Positions 37,663 through 45,853 of a stretch of DNA of 64,000 bases are shown here, piece after piece. The stretch lies in the NCBI RefSeq assembly GCF_011764445.1, contig NZ_BLPG01000001.1, forward strand, positions 9,477,316-9,541,315, given 5' to 3'. Within the stretch, counting starts at the first letter, position 1; every line of letters begins with the position of its first letter. The notes under the pieces were generated by a model, which was not told where the DNA came from, searched no databases, and was given only the letters and a program-made list of their open reading frames with translations. This DNA is from Phytohabitans rumicis. Lineage in GTDB: Bacteria > Actinomycetota > Actinomycetes > Mycobacteriales > Micromonosporaceae. The translations under genes and the position numbers were made by a program.

Positions 37663-39107
37663 CCGGCGCGGCGGCTCTCGGCAAGCGCGTTGTCCTGCTG
37701 GGTCTGGGCGCGGGTGTCCGGCGTGACGCAGACGAGGTCGCCCGGCACCGCCTCCCGCCACACGTACCCGTCGAGGCAGGTATCCGCCCCGTACGGCCCG
37801 CCGTCCGGCGAGCGCCGGCTCTGCGCGAGCGCGTTGTCCTGCTGGGCCTGCGCGCGGGTCTGCGGGGTGACGCAGACGAGGTCGTCCGACACGGCTTCCC
37901 GCCACACGTAACCGTCCACACAGGAGTCCTGCGGGGGCGCTTCGCCTTCGCCGGTGCCGGAAAGCGCGACCGGTGTACCGGTGTCGGGCGCCGGCAGGTT
38001 CTGGTGGATCACGAGGGTCGCGGTGCGCTTACCGGCCTGTGATGGTGTGAACGCCACCGTCATCTCGCACGTCTCGCCGGTGTTCAGCCATCGGTCGGCG
38101 CAGCCGTCGTCGGCGCTGAAGTCGCCGCCGTCGCCGGTCACGTCGACGCCGGTGATGTGCAACCGCTCGGTGCCGGTGGAGCGCACCTCGACGGCCGGAG
38201 CACAGTGGACGGTTGCGCCGACTGCGGTGGTGCCGCAGTCCACCGAGTTCGTCGCGGTCACCGCCAAGCCGTCCGTGACGGTCAGCGACGACGCGGTCGT
38301 GCCGCCGCCCCCGCCGATGACCGCGGAGCCCGGGAACGTGTGTTCGCGTTCCGCGGTGCCCGGCAGCACCGGCTTGCCGGTGGCCTGTTCGGCCAGTGAG
38401 ATGCCCGCCCAGGTGACCGCGAGCGCGGTCGCGCTGAGGATGAGGATCGCGGCGCGGCGGACCCGGCCCTTCTCTCCGGCGCGTTTGGTGGAGAACGCAC
38501 TGCTGACGACCGGACCGATGGCGGCGGCGGCCAGGCTTCCCCACGGGCCGGTGCCCGCGGCGCCGCTGAGCGTGGCGCCGACGACCGAGCCGGCGACCGC
38601 GAGTAGCAGCGCGGAGGCGGAGAAACCGGGGGCCTCGCGCAGTTCCTGGCGTAGCGACTGCCGGGAGACCGGCGCCAGCTGGGTCGGCTCGTCGGGCCTC
38701 CACGGCTCGCCGGTCGTCGGTTCGGAACGGCGCGGGGGCGCGTCCCACGGCACGGTCAAACTGAACTCGATTTCGACGTCGGCCAGCCGCAACCGGTCAC
38801 CGTCGCGCAGCGGGGTCGGGGCCACAACCGGCTCGTCGTTGCGCGAGGTGCCGTTACTGGAGCCCAGGTCCTCGATCAGGTAACCGCCGGCCCCGGCGCG
38901 GACCGCGGCGTGGCGGCGGCTGACGTGCTCGCTCGACAGCGCCAGGTCGCAGGCCGCGTCGCGGCCGAGCACGACGCCTTCCGGCCCGACGGCCACCGAC
39001 CGTCCGGCCTGCGCCGGCGGCGTGGTGATGACGAGCATGGCTGCGGGGCGCAGCAGCGCCGTGTCGGCGCTCGGCCGATTTGGCCGCCCCCATCGGTCCG
39101 CGGGCAT
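37659..39107 (-). CDS. FHA-domain membrane protein with twin Cys repeats
   Basis: The 482-residue protein has an N-terminal FHA domain (about 40-112, with GRDAACDLAL, SRRHAAV, DLGSSNGT), which binds phosphothreonine peptides. A linker and two hydrophobic segments (about 168-205 and 222-245) follow. An extracytoplasmic Ig-like domain (about 270-385) comes next. Two tandem repeats of about 45 residues (DSCVDGYVWREA, DLVCVTPQTR, QQDNALAQSRR) end the protein. GGGAGG lies four bases before the ATG. It is the last gene of the CHAT-subtilase-FHA transcription unit and is a plausible link between Ser/Thr kinase signalling and the envelope. Confidence 0.85.
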   Translation of the reverse strand: MPADRWGRPNRPSADTALLRPAAMLVITTPPAQAGRSVAVGPEGVVLGRDAACDLALSSEHVSRRHAAVRAGAGGYLIEDLGSSNGTSRNDEPVVAPTPLRDGDRLRLADVEIEFSLTVPWDAPPRRSEPTTGEPWRPDEPTQLAPVSRQSLRQELREAPGFSASALLLAVAGSVVGATLSGAAGTGPWGSLAAAAIGPVVSSAFSTKRAGEKGRVRRAAILILSATALAVTWAGISLAEQATGKPVLPGTAEREHTFPGSAVIGGGGGTTASSLTVTDGLAVTATNSVDCGTTAVGATVHCAPAVEVRSTGTERLHITGVDVTGDGGDFSADDGCADRWLNTGETCEMTVAFTPSQAGKRTATLVIHQNLPAPDTGTPVALSGTGEGEAPPQDSCVDGYVWREAVSDDLVCVTPQTRAQAQQDNALAQSRRSPDGGPYGADTCLDGYVWREAVPGDLVCVTPDTRAQTQQDNALAESRRAG

Positions 39108-39213
39108 GACGCCTCCCTCGGTGTGCTTGCCTTCGGCTCGTGGCTTGACGGGCCGGCGCCTTCCGACAACCTGTCCAGTTCGCGGAAGACGCCGGCGTCG
39201 ACCTTGGCTCGGC

Positions 39214-40500
39214 TTACGCCGCCTTGGCCAAGGTCGGGATCATCGCGGACACGGTGTTGACGAGGCCGTACCCGGTGAGGTTCGGCTCGTAGGAGAGCCG
39301 CTCGCAGGTGGCCTCGAGCACCTTCTTGACCAGCGCCGGGCGCGCGCCCGGGTTCTGCGCGATCACCAGCGCGGCCACCGCGGCCACGTGCGGGGTGGCC
39401 ATCGAGGTGCCGTTGAATGCCGCGAAGCCGCCGCCCACCACCGAGGACATGATGTCGACGCCCGGCCCCGCGAGATCCGGCTTGGTGAGCCGGATGGTTG
39501 ACGTCGGGCTGACCCGGCCGCTGCTCGGGCCTACGCTGGAGAACGGCGCGAGCTGCTTGGCCTTGTCGACCGCGCCGACCGTGACGACCCGTCGGGCGGC
39601 ACCCGGGTGGCGGATGTTGGACTGGCCCGGTCCCGCCGCGGCGCCCTCGTTGCCCGCCGCGACGACGACCGTGACGCCCAGCCGTACGGCGTTGTCAGCG
39701 GCCTGGCAGAGGATGCAGTCGGCGTCCTGGCACACCCAGTTGTGGTAGATCTCGCTCCAGCCGAGGCTGAGGCTGGCCACCTGCGCGTCGCGCCGCACCG
39801 CCTGTTCGAGGCCGTCGATGACCGCCTGCGGTGTGCCGGATCCGGCCGCGGTCAGCACCTTGATGTTGATCAGGCTCGCCTCGTACGCGACGCCGCGGTA
39901 GACCGGGTCGTTGCTGGCGATCGTGCCGGCGCAGTGGGTGCCGTGGTCGCCGGGGATCGCCACGTCTTCGCCGACCGTGGAGACCTCGTCGACGACCTTG
40001 CCGGACAGCGCCGGGTGCGCGCCATCGATGCCGGTGTCGAGCACCGCGACCCGCACTCCGCGGCCGGCCGTCCGGAACTCCTCCCACGCGTCGCGTGCCT
40101 CGATCACCGAGGTGCTCTCGTGCATCGTGGTTACCCGGTCGAAGCGTGCCAGCCGGACCAGCTCCACCTCGTCGATCTCGGCGACCCGTTCCATCTGCGC
40201 GGGCGTCAGGCTGACCGTCACCGCGTTCGCCAGCACGTGCTGACGGAGGTTGGCGCCCGGCGCGGCCTCGCGCAGCCGCTCCAGGATCGGGTCCTGGCTC
40301 CGCACGGCGCGTGCGCGCAGCTCTTCCAGGCCCTCCCGGCCGCCGCCTTCCGGCGCGCCCAGGCGCTCGTGGTGGGAGATCGTGACCTCGAACGTCTCCC
40401 CCTCGTCGACCTCCGATGCGCGCGCCCCCCGCGCCTCGGCCCGGACCCGCTGGGCGCCGATCGCCTCGGTCAGCCTCGGCTCGAACTTGTCTCTTGACAT
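39214..40500 (-). CDS. Cytoplasmic subtilisin-family serine protease (S8)
   Basis: The 428-residue protein lacks a signal peptide. An N-terminal region of about 140 residues contains a propeptide-like fold (VSLTPAQMERVAEIDEVELVRL). The catalytic domain has Asp155 (VLDTGID), His186 (DHGTHCAG), the oxyanion Asn in AAGNEG and Ser366 (NGTSMATPH). A CQDADCILC cluster in the middle could bind metal or form a regulatory site. It lies 83 bases downstream of the CHAT gene in the same direction, so co-transcription is likely. Confidence 0.9.
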   Translation of the reverse strand: MSRDKFEPRLTEAIGAQRVRAEARGARASEVDEGETFEVTISHHERLGAPEGGGREGLEELRARAVRSQDPILERLREAAPGANLRQHVLANAVTVSLTPAQMERVAEIDEVELVRLARFDRVTTMHESTSVIEARDAWEEFRTAGRGVRVAVLDTGIDGAHPALSGKVVDEVSTVGEDVAIPGDHGTHCAGTIASNDPVYRGVAYEASLINIKVLTAAGSGTPQAVIDGLEQAVRRDAQVASLSLGWSEIYHNWVCQDADCILCQAADNAVRLGVTVVVAAGNEGAAAGPGQSNIRHPGAARRVVTVGAVDKAKQLAPFSSVGPSSGRVSPTSTIRLTKPDLAGPGVDIMSSVVGGGFAAFNGTSMATPHVAAVAALVIAQNPGARPALVKKVLEATCERLSYEPNLTGYGLVNTVSAMIPTLAKAA

Positions 40501-40583
40501 GCTTCACTCCATACCGTCAGCGGCCGGCCCCCGCCGGCTCGGACACGGAGTAAGAGCACCCCGACCAAGATCGAGATACCGGC

Positions 40584-43226
40584 TCAGGCGGCGCCGTGCG
40601 CCCCGAACGTGCACCAGCTGACGTAGGCGCCCGGCTCGTCGCGGTCGAGCCCGTCGCGGGCCTCGTACAGCGCGTGCGCCAGCGTGCGGCCGTTGATCAG
40701 GCGCTCGTGCAGGGCGCACATCAAGCCGACGGCGGCCACGTCGGGCACCGCGGCCACGCTCGCGACGATGCCAGCGGTGCCGCGGGCGATCAGCGCGCTC
40801 ACGAAGCCCAACACCTCGTCGCCGGCGTACGTGGTGTCGGCGCCGGACTGGCACGAGGCGAGCACCAGCCGGTGCGGCGCGACGCCACGCGCCTCCAGCT
40901 CCTGCACGGTCAGCGGCCCGTCGCTCAACATCAGCGAGGAGAACATCGGGTTGTCGGCGCGCAGCCGGCCGTGGCACGCGAAGTGCACCAGGTCGGCGCC
41001 GTCGAGGATCCGTTGGACGGCCGCGGCCGTGCTCGCCGGCGGTACGACGACGGTGGCCCGCGGGTACAGCCGGCGAAGCCGCCGCACCTCGGTGGTAGCG
41101 CCGGGCAGGTGCGGCCCTTCGACGAGCACCACCAGCCCGCCGGCGGGGCGGCCCATCGTGGCCTGCCGGGACCGGGCCCAGAAGCGGGCGGAGGGCGCCA
41201 GCGAGAGCGGGCCGTCGTACAGCGCCGACCAGGGCACCCCGTGCAGCGGGCCGACCGGCACGACGACCAGCTCGGCGTCGGGCGGCGGCGCGAGCGGCCG
41301 GATGAGCAGCTCGCGGAGCCGCTCGACACGCACGTCGGCGCTCTGCCGGGCGGCCGAGAGCGACCCCGGGCGCGGCTGGGTCATCCGGCGCAGGGCGAAC
41401 AGCAGCGCCCGGAGGTGGTCGAGCACCGGGCCGGTGGGACCGAGCGGCACCACCCGGCTGCGCCGGGGCTCGACGACCACGGCCAGCAGGCGGTCGCCCA
41501 TGATCCCGTACTCGATCAAGATCCGCCCGGCCAGCAGCTCGCGTAGCCGGGTGGGGAGCGCGGCGGCGGCGCTGTCGCCGGCGGCCGCGGCACTGCCACG
41601 GTGCCAGGTGGCCCGCCGGATGCGGCTTTCGATCATCATCTGCCGCGCCACCAGCGACGCGGGCGCGTCGGCACCCCGGTCCGGCTGCTGGGCGAGTACG
41701 TCGAGTTCGGTGTGCACCGCGCGGAGCGCCTCCAGGTCGTCCTCGACGTCGGCTGCGCCGGCGGGCTCCACGGCCAGCAGCGCGGCTGCCCGGGTCCGCT
41801 CCAGCCACTCCAGGACCCGGCGAGGCGTGCCGCCGCGTACCACTGCTTCGAGGCCGAACTGCCCCAGCTCCTCGCCGTGGCCGGAGGCCAGTGCGCGCAG
41901 CTCCACCGACGGCAGTGCGGCGCGGTGCCGGGCGAGGTCGGCCAGGCCACGCCGGCAGTGGGCGAGCACGTCGGCATCTCGGGTACGCAGGCGGGCCGCC
42001 AGCGCCGCGGCCACGGCGCCGCGCAGGCGTACCAGGATCGGGGTTCCGCGGGACAGGTCGGCCGCGCGTCGATAGGCCGTCTCGGCGTCGCCGGCGCGGC
42101 CGAGGTGGGCCGCGACGCGCCCGGCGACGACGTACGCCTGCACCGCCGCCGACCGGGTCCGCGCCGCCTCCAGCGCGCGCGAGGCGCGGCGGGCCTCGCG
42201 CAGGTCGGCGGCGGACGCGGCGCCGCGGCGCAGCCGCGCCTCGACCGCGACCAGCGCGGCGCGGGCCCGCCAGGCGCCGCGGCGCTGCCGCTGGAAGGTC
42301 TCCGCGGCGGCCCGGGCGGCGGTCTCCGCCTCGGCCGCGTTCCCGGCGAGCATGGCGAGCTGCGCCACCCTCAGCTCCGCCTCGGCCCCCATCAGCGGTA
42401 CGCCGTTGCGACGGAAGATCTCGGTGGCGGTACGGGCGGCGGCCCCGGCCTCCGGTAGCAGCCGCAGGTCGATCAGGGCGTCGGCGTACTCGACGTGGTG
42501 CTCGCCCAGCGGCAGGCCGGCGGCCTCGTGCGCCCGGCCGGCCTCGTCGAACAGCCGCAGGCCCTCGGCCAACCGTCCGGACTGCACGGTGACCCAGGCC
42601 CGGGTCTCCAGCACCATGGCGACCAGCGCCGGTCCCACCTCATCGGCCCGGCGCGCCGCGTCGTCCAGGAGCCGCAGGGCGTCGCCGTGCCGACCGTGCT
42701 GGGCGTCGATCATGGCGAGGTTGTTGGCCGCGATGACCATGATCCGCTGCGGCGTGTCGGGCCGGCCGAGCAGCTCGCGGTAGGCGGCGGCCGCCGGGCC
42801 GAGCCGCCCGATGTTCTGGTGCAGGACGGCCCGCTGGAACGCGAGCTCGACCGCCTTGCTGGTCCCGCCGCCCAGCTCGCCGGCCGTGTCGAGGTCGCGC
42901 TGTGCGGCGCCGAGGGCGCCGAGCTCCTGGTTGACCGCGGCGCGGCTGATCAGCACATCGGCCAGGGACTCGTCCAGCCCATGCCGGCGGGCGATGCGCG
43001 CCGCCTCGTCAAGCAGGTGCTTGGCCGCCACGTCCGCGAGCCGGGCGCGCTCGGCCCAGGCCAGCGCCCGCAACGCGAGCACCAGCGCCTCCGGCGGCCC
43101 GGTGCGCCGCGCCCGCCCTACCAGATCTGCCGCGATCGGGTGGTAACGCTGCGGATCTGCTACGACGCCCTCGTGTATCTGCCTAGCGTGTATTACGAGG
43201 TCTGCGGCGGGCTCTATTTCAATCAA
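40584..43226 (-). CDS. TPR-CHAT cysteine protease
   Basis: The 880-residue protein is helical repeats (TPR-like) over about residues 1-560 and a caspase-like CHAT domain over about 590-880. The catalytic dyad is visible as His752 (VHFACHGR) and Cys792 (VLASCQSG). CHAT proteases cut specific protein partners when their repeat domain senses a signal, as separase and the CRISPR-linked Csx29 do. The start codon appears to be TTG with GGAAG nine bases upstream. It is divergent from a subtilase with 36 bases between the starts and leads the CHAT-S8-FHA unit. Confidence 0.9.
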   Translation of the reverse strand: MIEIEPAADLVIHARQIHEGVVADPQRYHPIAADLVGRARRTGPPEALVLALRALAWAERARLADVAAKHLLDEAARIARRHGLDESLADVLISRAAVNQELGALGAAQRDLDTAGELGGGTSKAVELAFQRAVLHQNIGRLGPAAAAYRELLGRPDTPQRIMVIAANNLAMIDAQHGRHGDALRLLDDAARRADEVGPALVAMVLETRAWVTVQSGRLAEGLRLFDEAGRAHEAAGLPLGEHHVEYADALIDLRLLPEAGAAARTATEIFRRNGVPLMGAEAELRVAQLAMLAGNAAEAETAARAAAETFQRQRRGAWRARAALVAVEARLRRGAASAADLREARRASRALEAARTRSAAVQAYVVAGRVAAHLGRAGDAETAYRRAADLSRGTPILVRLRGAVAAALAARLRTRDADVLAHCRRGLADLARHRAALPSVELRALASGHGEELGQFGLEAVVRGGTPRRVLEWLERTRAAALLAVEPAGAADVEDDLEALRAVHTELDVLAQQPDRGADAPASLVARQMMIESRIRRATWHRGSAAAAGDSAAAALPTRLRELLAGRILIEYGIMGDRLLAVVVEPRRSRVVPLGPTGPVLDHLRALLFALRRMTQPRPGSLSAARQSADVRVERLRELLIRPLAPPPDAELVVVPVGPLHGVPWSALYDGPLSLAPSARFWARSRQATMGRPAGGLVVLVEGPHLPGATTEVRRLRRLYPRATVVVPPASTAAAVQRILDGADLVHFACHGRLRADNPMFSSLMLSDGPLTVQELEARGVAPHRLVLASCQSGADTTYAGDEVLGFVSALIARGTAGIVASVAAVPDVAAVGLMCALHERLINGRTLAHALYEARDGLDRDEPGAYVSWCTFGAHGAA

Positions 43227-43262
43227 CGGTTCAAACTTCCGCGTCGCCTATGAAAGAAGCGG

Positions 43263-44615
43263 GTGATGGACATGGATCTGTGGAATGCCCCAGCGGGCGA
43301 GGCTTTCGAGGGTGACTATCCGGAATCCTATGGGAAATACGCGGCCCACCTTCGCGAAATTGTGGCGCGTCAGCTCGCCGAGCTGAATTCGGTCGGGTCG
43401 TCACCGCGCGCGCCTGAGCTCCTGGGCATCCTGCGCGGCCGCCGCAGCGGCCGGCAGGACCTGGCGCAGATCGAGGTGCTGCCGCGCAAGCGTGGCGGCG
43501 CGGGGGGCAGCCTGATCGCCCGCGGCGAGATCGTGATGCCGGCCGACTCGTTCGCCAGCCCCGAGGTGAACGCGGTCGTGAAGGCCCGCGGCTTCGACCA
43601 GGTGGCCGAGCGCGGCGGGCTGCGGGTACTGCGGCACGGCGGCGCGTTCCAGGCGCGGGTGCGCGAGACGATCGACGAGTTCCGGCGCGAAGGCGGGGCC
43701 GGCTGGTTCCACGCGGTCGGCGCCATGGCGGCCGTGGGCAAGGGGACCGGCGGTCCGGAGCCGGTCGACGGGCCCGGCGCGTTCGCGGCGCCGACCGGCG
43801 ACCGTCAGCCGGGCCCGCGGGTGGCCGTGATCGACACGGGCATTCCGGCGTCCCGTCGCGGCGACGGGTGGCTCGACGCGGTGCCCCGCGACGCCGACAA
43901 CGTCGACCTTCTCGACGCCTTCCCGTGTGGCCGCGACGGATTCCTCGACTTCCAGGCGGGGCACGGCACCTTCGTCGCCGGCATCGTGCAGCGGGTGGCG
44001 CCGGGCGCGGACATCCGGGTCTACCGGGCCGCCGACAGCGATGGGTTCGCGACCGACGCCGACATCGCGGCCGCGCTGCGGCGGGCGTACGCGGACGGGG
44101 CGCGCATCATCAACCTGTCGCTCGGCATCCGGACGCCCGACGACGAGCCACCGCCCGGCCTCGCCGGCGCGGTCGCCCATATCCACGCGGACTCGGGCGG
44201 CCAGACCGTGATCGTGGCGGCGGCCGGCAACTTCGGCGACGAGGACCCGTGCTGGCCCGGGTCGCTGGCCGGCGTCGAGGCGGTGGCCGGGCTGACCGCC
44301 GAGCTGCAACCGTCGCGCTGGTCCAGCCACGGCGACCACGTCCGGTTCTCCGCCGTGGCCGAGGGGATCCGATCCACGTTCGTCCCCGGAAACGAGTCCC
44401 CGGTGTTCGACCGGGAGCCCGAGTCGTTCCCCGAGGACGCGTGGGCACTGTGGAGCGGCACATCGTTCGCGGCGCCGCAGATCGCGGGCGCGATCGCCAG
44501 GATCTGCCAGGAACTGGAGATGCCGCCGCGGGAGGCGACCGACCTACTCGCCGAACGCGGCCTGGCGATATCGAAGTTCGGGCGCGGAATGCGGATCCTG
44601 GAAGGCGTACGCTGA
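43263..44615 (+). CDS. Second cytoplasmic subtilisin-family protease (S8)
   Basis: The 450-residue protein has no signal peptide. Its N-terminal 180 residues are not a standard inhibitor_I9 domain and may serve recognition or autoinhibition. The triad is Asp191 (VIDTGIP), His234 (GHGTFVAG) and Ser401 (SGTSFAAPQ), with Asn in AAAGNFG. The start is ambiguous: GTG 43263, ATG 43266 and ATG 43272 all follow AAGAAG. It is divergent from the CHAT gene and only distantly similar to the S8 enzyme at 39214, so the two are not a recent duplication. Confidence 0.88.
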   Translation: MMDMDLWNAPAGEAFEGDYPESYGKYAAHLREIVARQLAELNSVGSSPRAPELLGILRGRRSGRQDLAQIEVLPRKRGGAGGSLIARGEIVMPADSFASPEVNAVVKARGFDQVAERGGLRVLRHGGAFQARVRETIDEFRREGGAGWFHAVGAMAAVGKGTGGPEPVDGPGAFAAPTGDRQPGPRVAVIDTGIPASRRGDGWLDAVPRDADNVDLLDAFPCGRDGFLDFQAGHGTFVAGIVQRVAPGADIRVYRAADSDGFATDADIAAALRRAYADGARIINLSLGIRTPDDEPPPGLAGAVAHIHADSGGQTVIVAAAGNFGDEDPCWPGSLAGVEAVAGLTAELQPSRWSSHGDHVRFSAVAEGIRSTFVPGNESPVFDREPESFPEDAWALWSGTSFAAPQIAGAIARICQELEMPPREATDLLAERGLAISKFGRGMRILEGVR

Positions 44616-44650
44616 AGTGGAACGGTTCCCCCGGGGCGGGTATCAGCGCC

Positions 44651-44691
44651 GCGGCGGCCGGTCTTTGTCGAGCAAAGACCGGCTCTGCCGC
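44651..44691 (+). terminator. Hairpin between the subtilase and sigma genes
   Basis: GCCGGTCTTTG (44657-44667) and CAAAGACCGGC (44673-44683) form an 11-bp stem around a 5-base loop. Outer GCGGC/GCCGC pairing extends it past a bulge. It lies 40 bases after the subtilase stop and 27 before the sigma start, so it probably ends the subtilase transcript. Confidence 0.65.
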
Positions 44692-44717
44692 CAGATCCTC
44701 CGGCGAAGGGGGATGTC

Positions 44718-45341
44718 ATGGGAACCGTGCCGACCGACGACCTGGCCACGCTCGTCCGGGCCAGCGTCAACGGCGACGAAGGGGCCTGGAACGAGCTGGT
44801 GCGCCGGCACGCCGGCCTGGTCGCGGGCGTTATCTGGCGATACCGGCTCTCGACAGCTGACGCTCAGGACGTCAGTCAGCTCGTGTGGCTCCACCTGATC
44901 GAGCACCTCGCGCAGATCCGCGAGCCCGCCGCGCTGCCCGGCTGGCTGGTCACCACCACCCGGCACGAGTGCCAGCGGTACCTGCGGGTGAACAGCCGCA
45001 GCGTGTCGGTCGACCCGGCGGCGATGACCCAGCTCAGCGTCGACGCACACGACGTCGACGAAGAGCTGCTGGCGGCCGAGCGGGTCCAGGTGCTGCGCGC
45101 CGCGCTGGCCGAGCTGAGCCCGCAACACCGAGAGCTGCTCGTGCTGTTGGCCGCCGACCCGCCCTGCCCCTACGCCGAGATCAGCCGCATCCTCGGCATA
45201 CCCATCGGCAGCATCGGGCCGACCCGCAGCCGAGCCCTCGACAAGCTGCGCGAAACGGCGGCCGTCAAGACCTACCTTCAGACGAACGGGAAGGCCGCAC
45301 GGACAGGAGGTGCCCGGCATGCCCTCGCGGAACTGGAATGA
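44718..45341 (+). CDS. ECF-type sigma-70 family factor
   Basis: The 207-residue protein contains sigma region 2 (ATLVRASVNGDEGAWNELVRRH, then TADAQDVSQLVWLHL), about residues 10-85. Region 4 (LSPQHRELLVLL, then YAEISRILGIPIGSIGPTRSRALDKL) spans about 125-185. It has no C-terminal sensory domain. The start is ATG 44718 after GAAGGGGG. A perfect palindrome GGAACGGTTCC at 44619-44629 upstream contains GGAAC, the usual ECF -35 element. The 3' end overlaps the next gene by 23 bases. Confidence 0.9.
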   Translation: MGTVPTDDLATLVRASVNGDEGAWNELVRRHAGLVAGVIWRYRLSTADAQDVSQLVWLHLIEHLAQIREPAALPGWLVTTTRHECQRYLRVNSRSVSVDPAAMTQLSVDAHDVDEELLAAERVQVLRAALAELSPQHRELLVLLAADPPCPYAEISRILGIPIGSIGPTRSRALDKLRETAAVKTYLQTNGKAARTGGARHALAELE

Positions 45342-45777
45342 CGATGACGAGCTCATGCGCGACCTGCGGGAGGCCCTGTGGCCCGACCCGACCGAGCAGC
45401 AGGTCATTGACTCGGCAACGGCGGCGTACCGGTGGGGGACCGCCGACGCCGACGTGGAACTGGCCGCGCTGCTCTACGACTCCGACCTCGACCAGAGTGC
45501 GCTCGTACGCGGCCCGCTGACCGGCGTACCACGCACGCTCGTGTTCGGACGCGGCCCGCTGAACGTCGAGATCGAGCTCAGCGAGACGGGCATCGAGGGG
45601 CAACTCGTGCCACCGGAGCCGGGCGTCGTGCGGCTGGTGAGCATCGCCGGGGCGGAGGCGGAGACCATCGCCGACGAGGTCGGCTGCTTCAGCTTCCCGG
45701 CGGGGCGCCGCGGGCCGATCCGGCTGGAGTGCACGCTGCAGGGCGGCCGGTTCGCCACCGCGTGGATTGTCACCTGA
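45319..45777 (+). CDS. Conserved small partner of the sigma factor, 152 aa
   Basis: ATG 45319 lies inside the sigma gene and has a perfect AGGAGGT site seven bases upstream, so translation is coupled. The N-terminal 60 residues are acidic and helical (DDDELMRDLREALWPDPTEQ). The C-terminal 90 residues look like a beta-sandwich (VEIELSETGIEGQL, GCFSFPAGRRGPIRLE). No HTH or membrane helix is present. The gene arrangement is that of an anti-sigma or sigma-partner gene, but the sequence is not a classical anti-sigma factor. Confidence 0.75.
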   Translation: MPSRNWNDDDELMRDLREALWPDPTEQQVIDSATAAYRWGTADADVELAALLYDSDLDQSALVRGPLTGVPRTLVFGRGPLNVEIELSETGIEGQLVPPEPGVVRLVSIAGAEAETIADEVGCFSFPAGRRGPIRLECTLQGGRFATAWIVT

Positions 45778-45853
45778 CCGGGGGTATCACGGCCCGCCCA
45801 CGGTGGATCTCTCCTTCAAGACGCCGAACCTGGCGCACCCGAGGGGGATCCCA

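Noticed and set aside
39607-40497. Long open frame antisense to the first cytoplasmic subtilase gene, and similar long antisense frames inside the SARP, CHAT and LuxR genes
   Set aside because: These are shadow frames produced by high GC3. Their products are Arg/Gly/Ala-rich without motifs, while the opposite frames hold complete catalytic domains.
40584-43226. CHAT protease as part of a type III-E CRISPR system
   Set aside because: No repeat array, gRAMP/Cas7-11 or other cas gene is present in the window. Only the CHAT/sigma analogy is kept.
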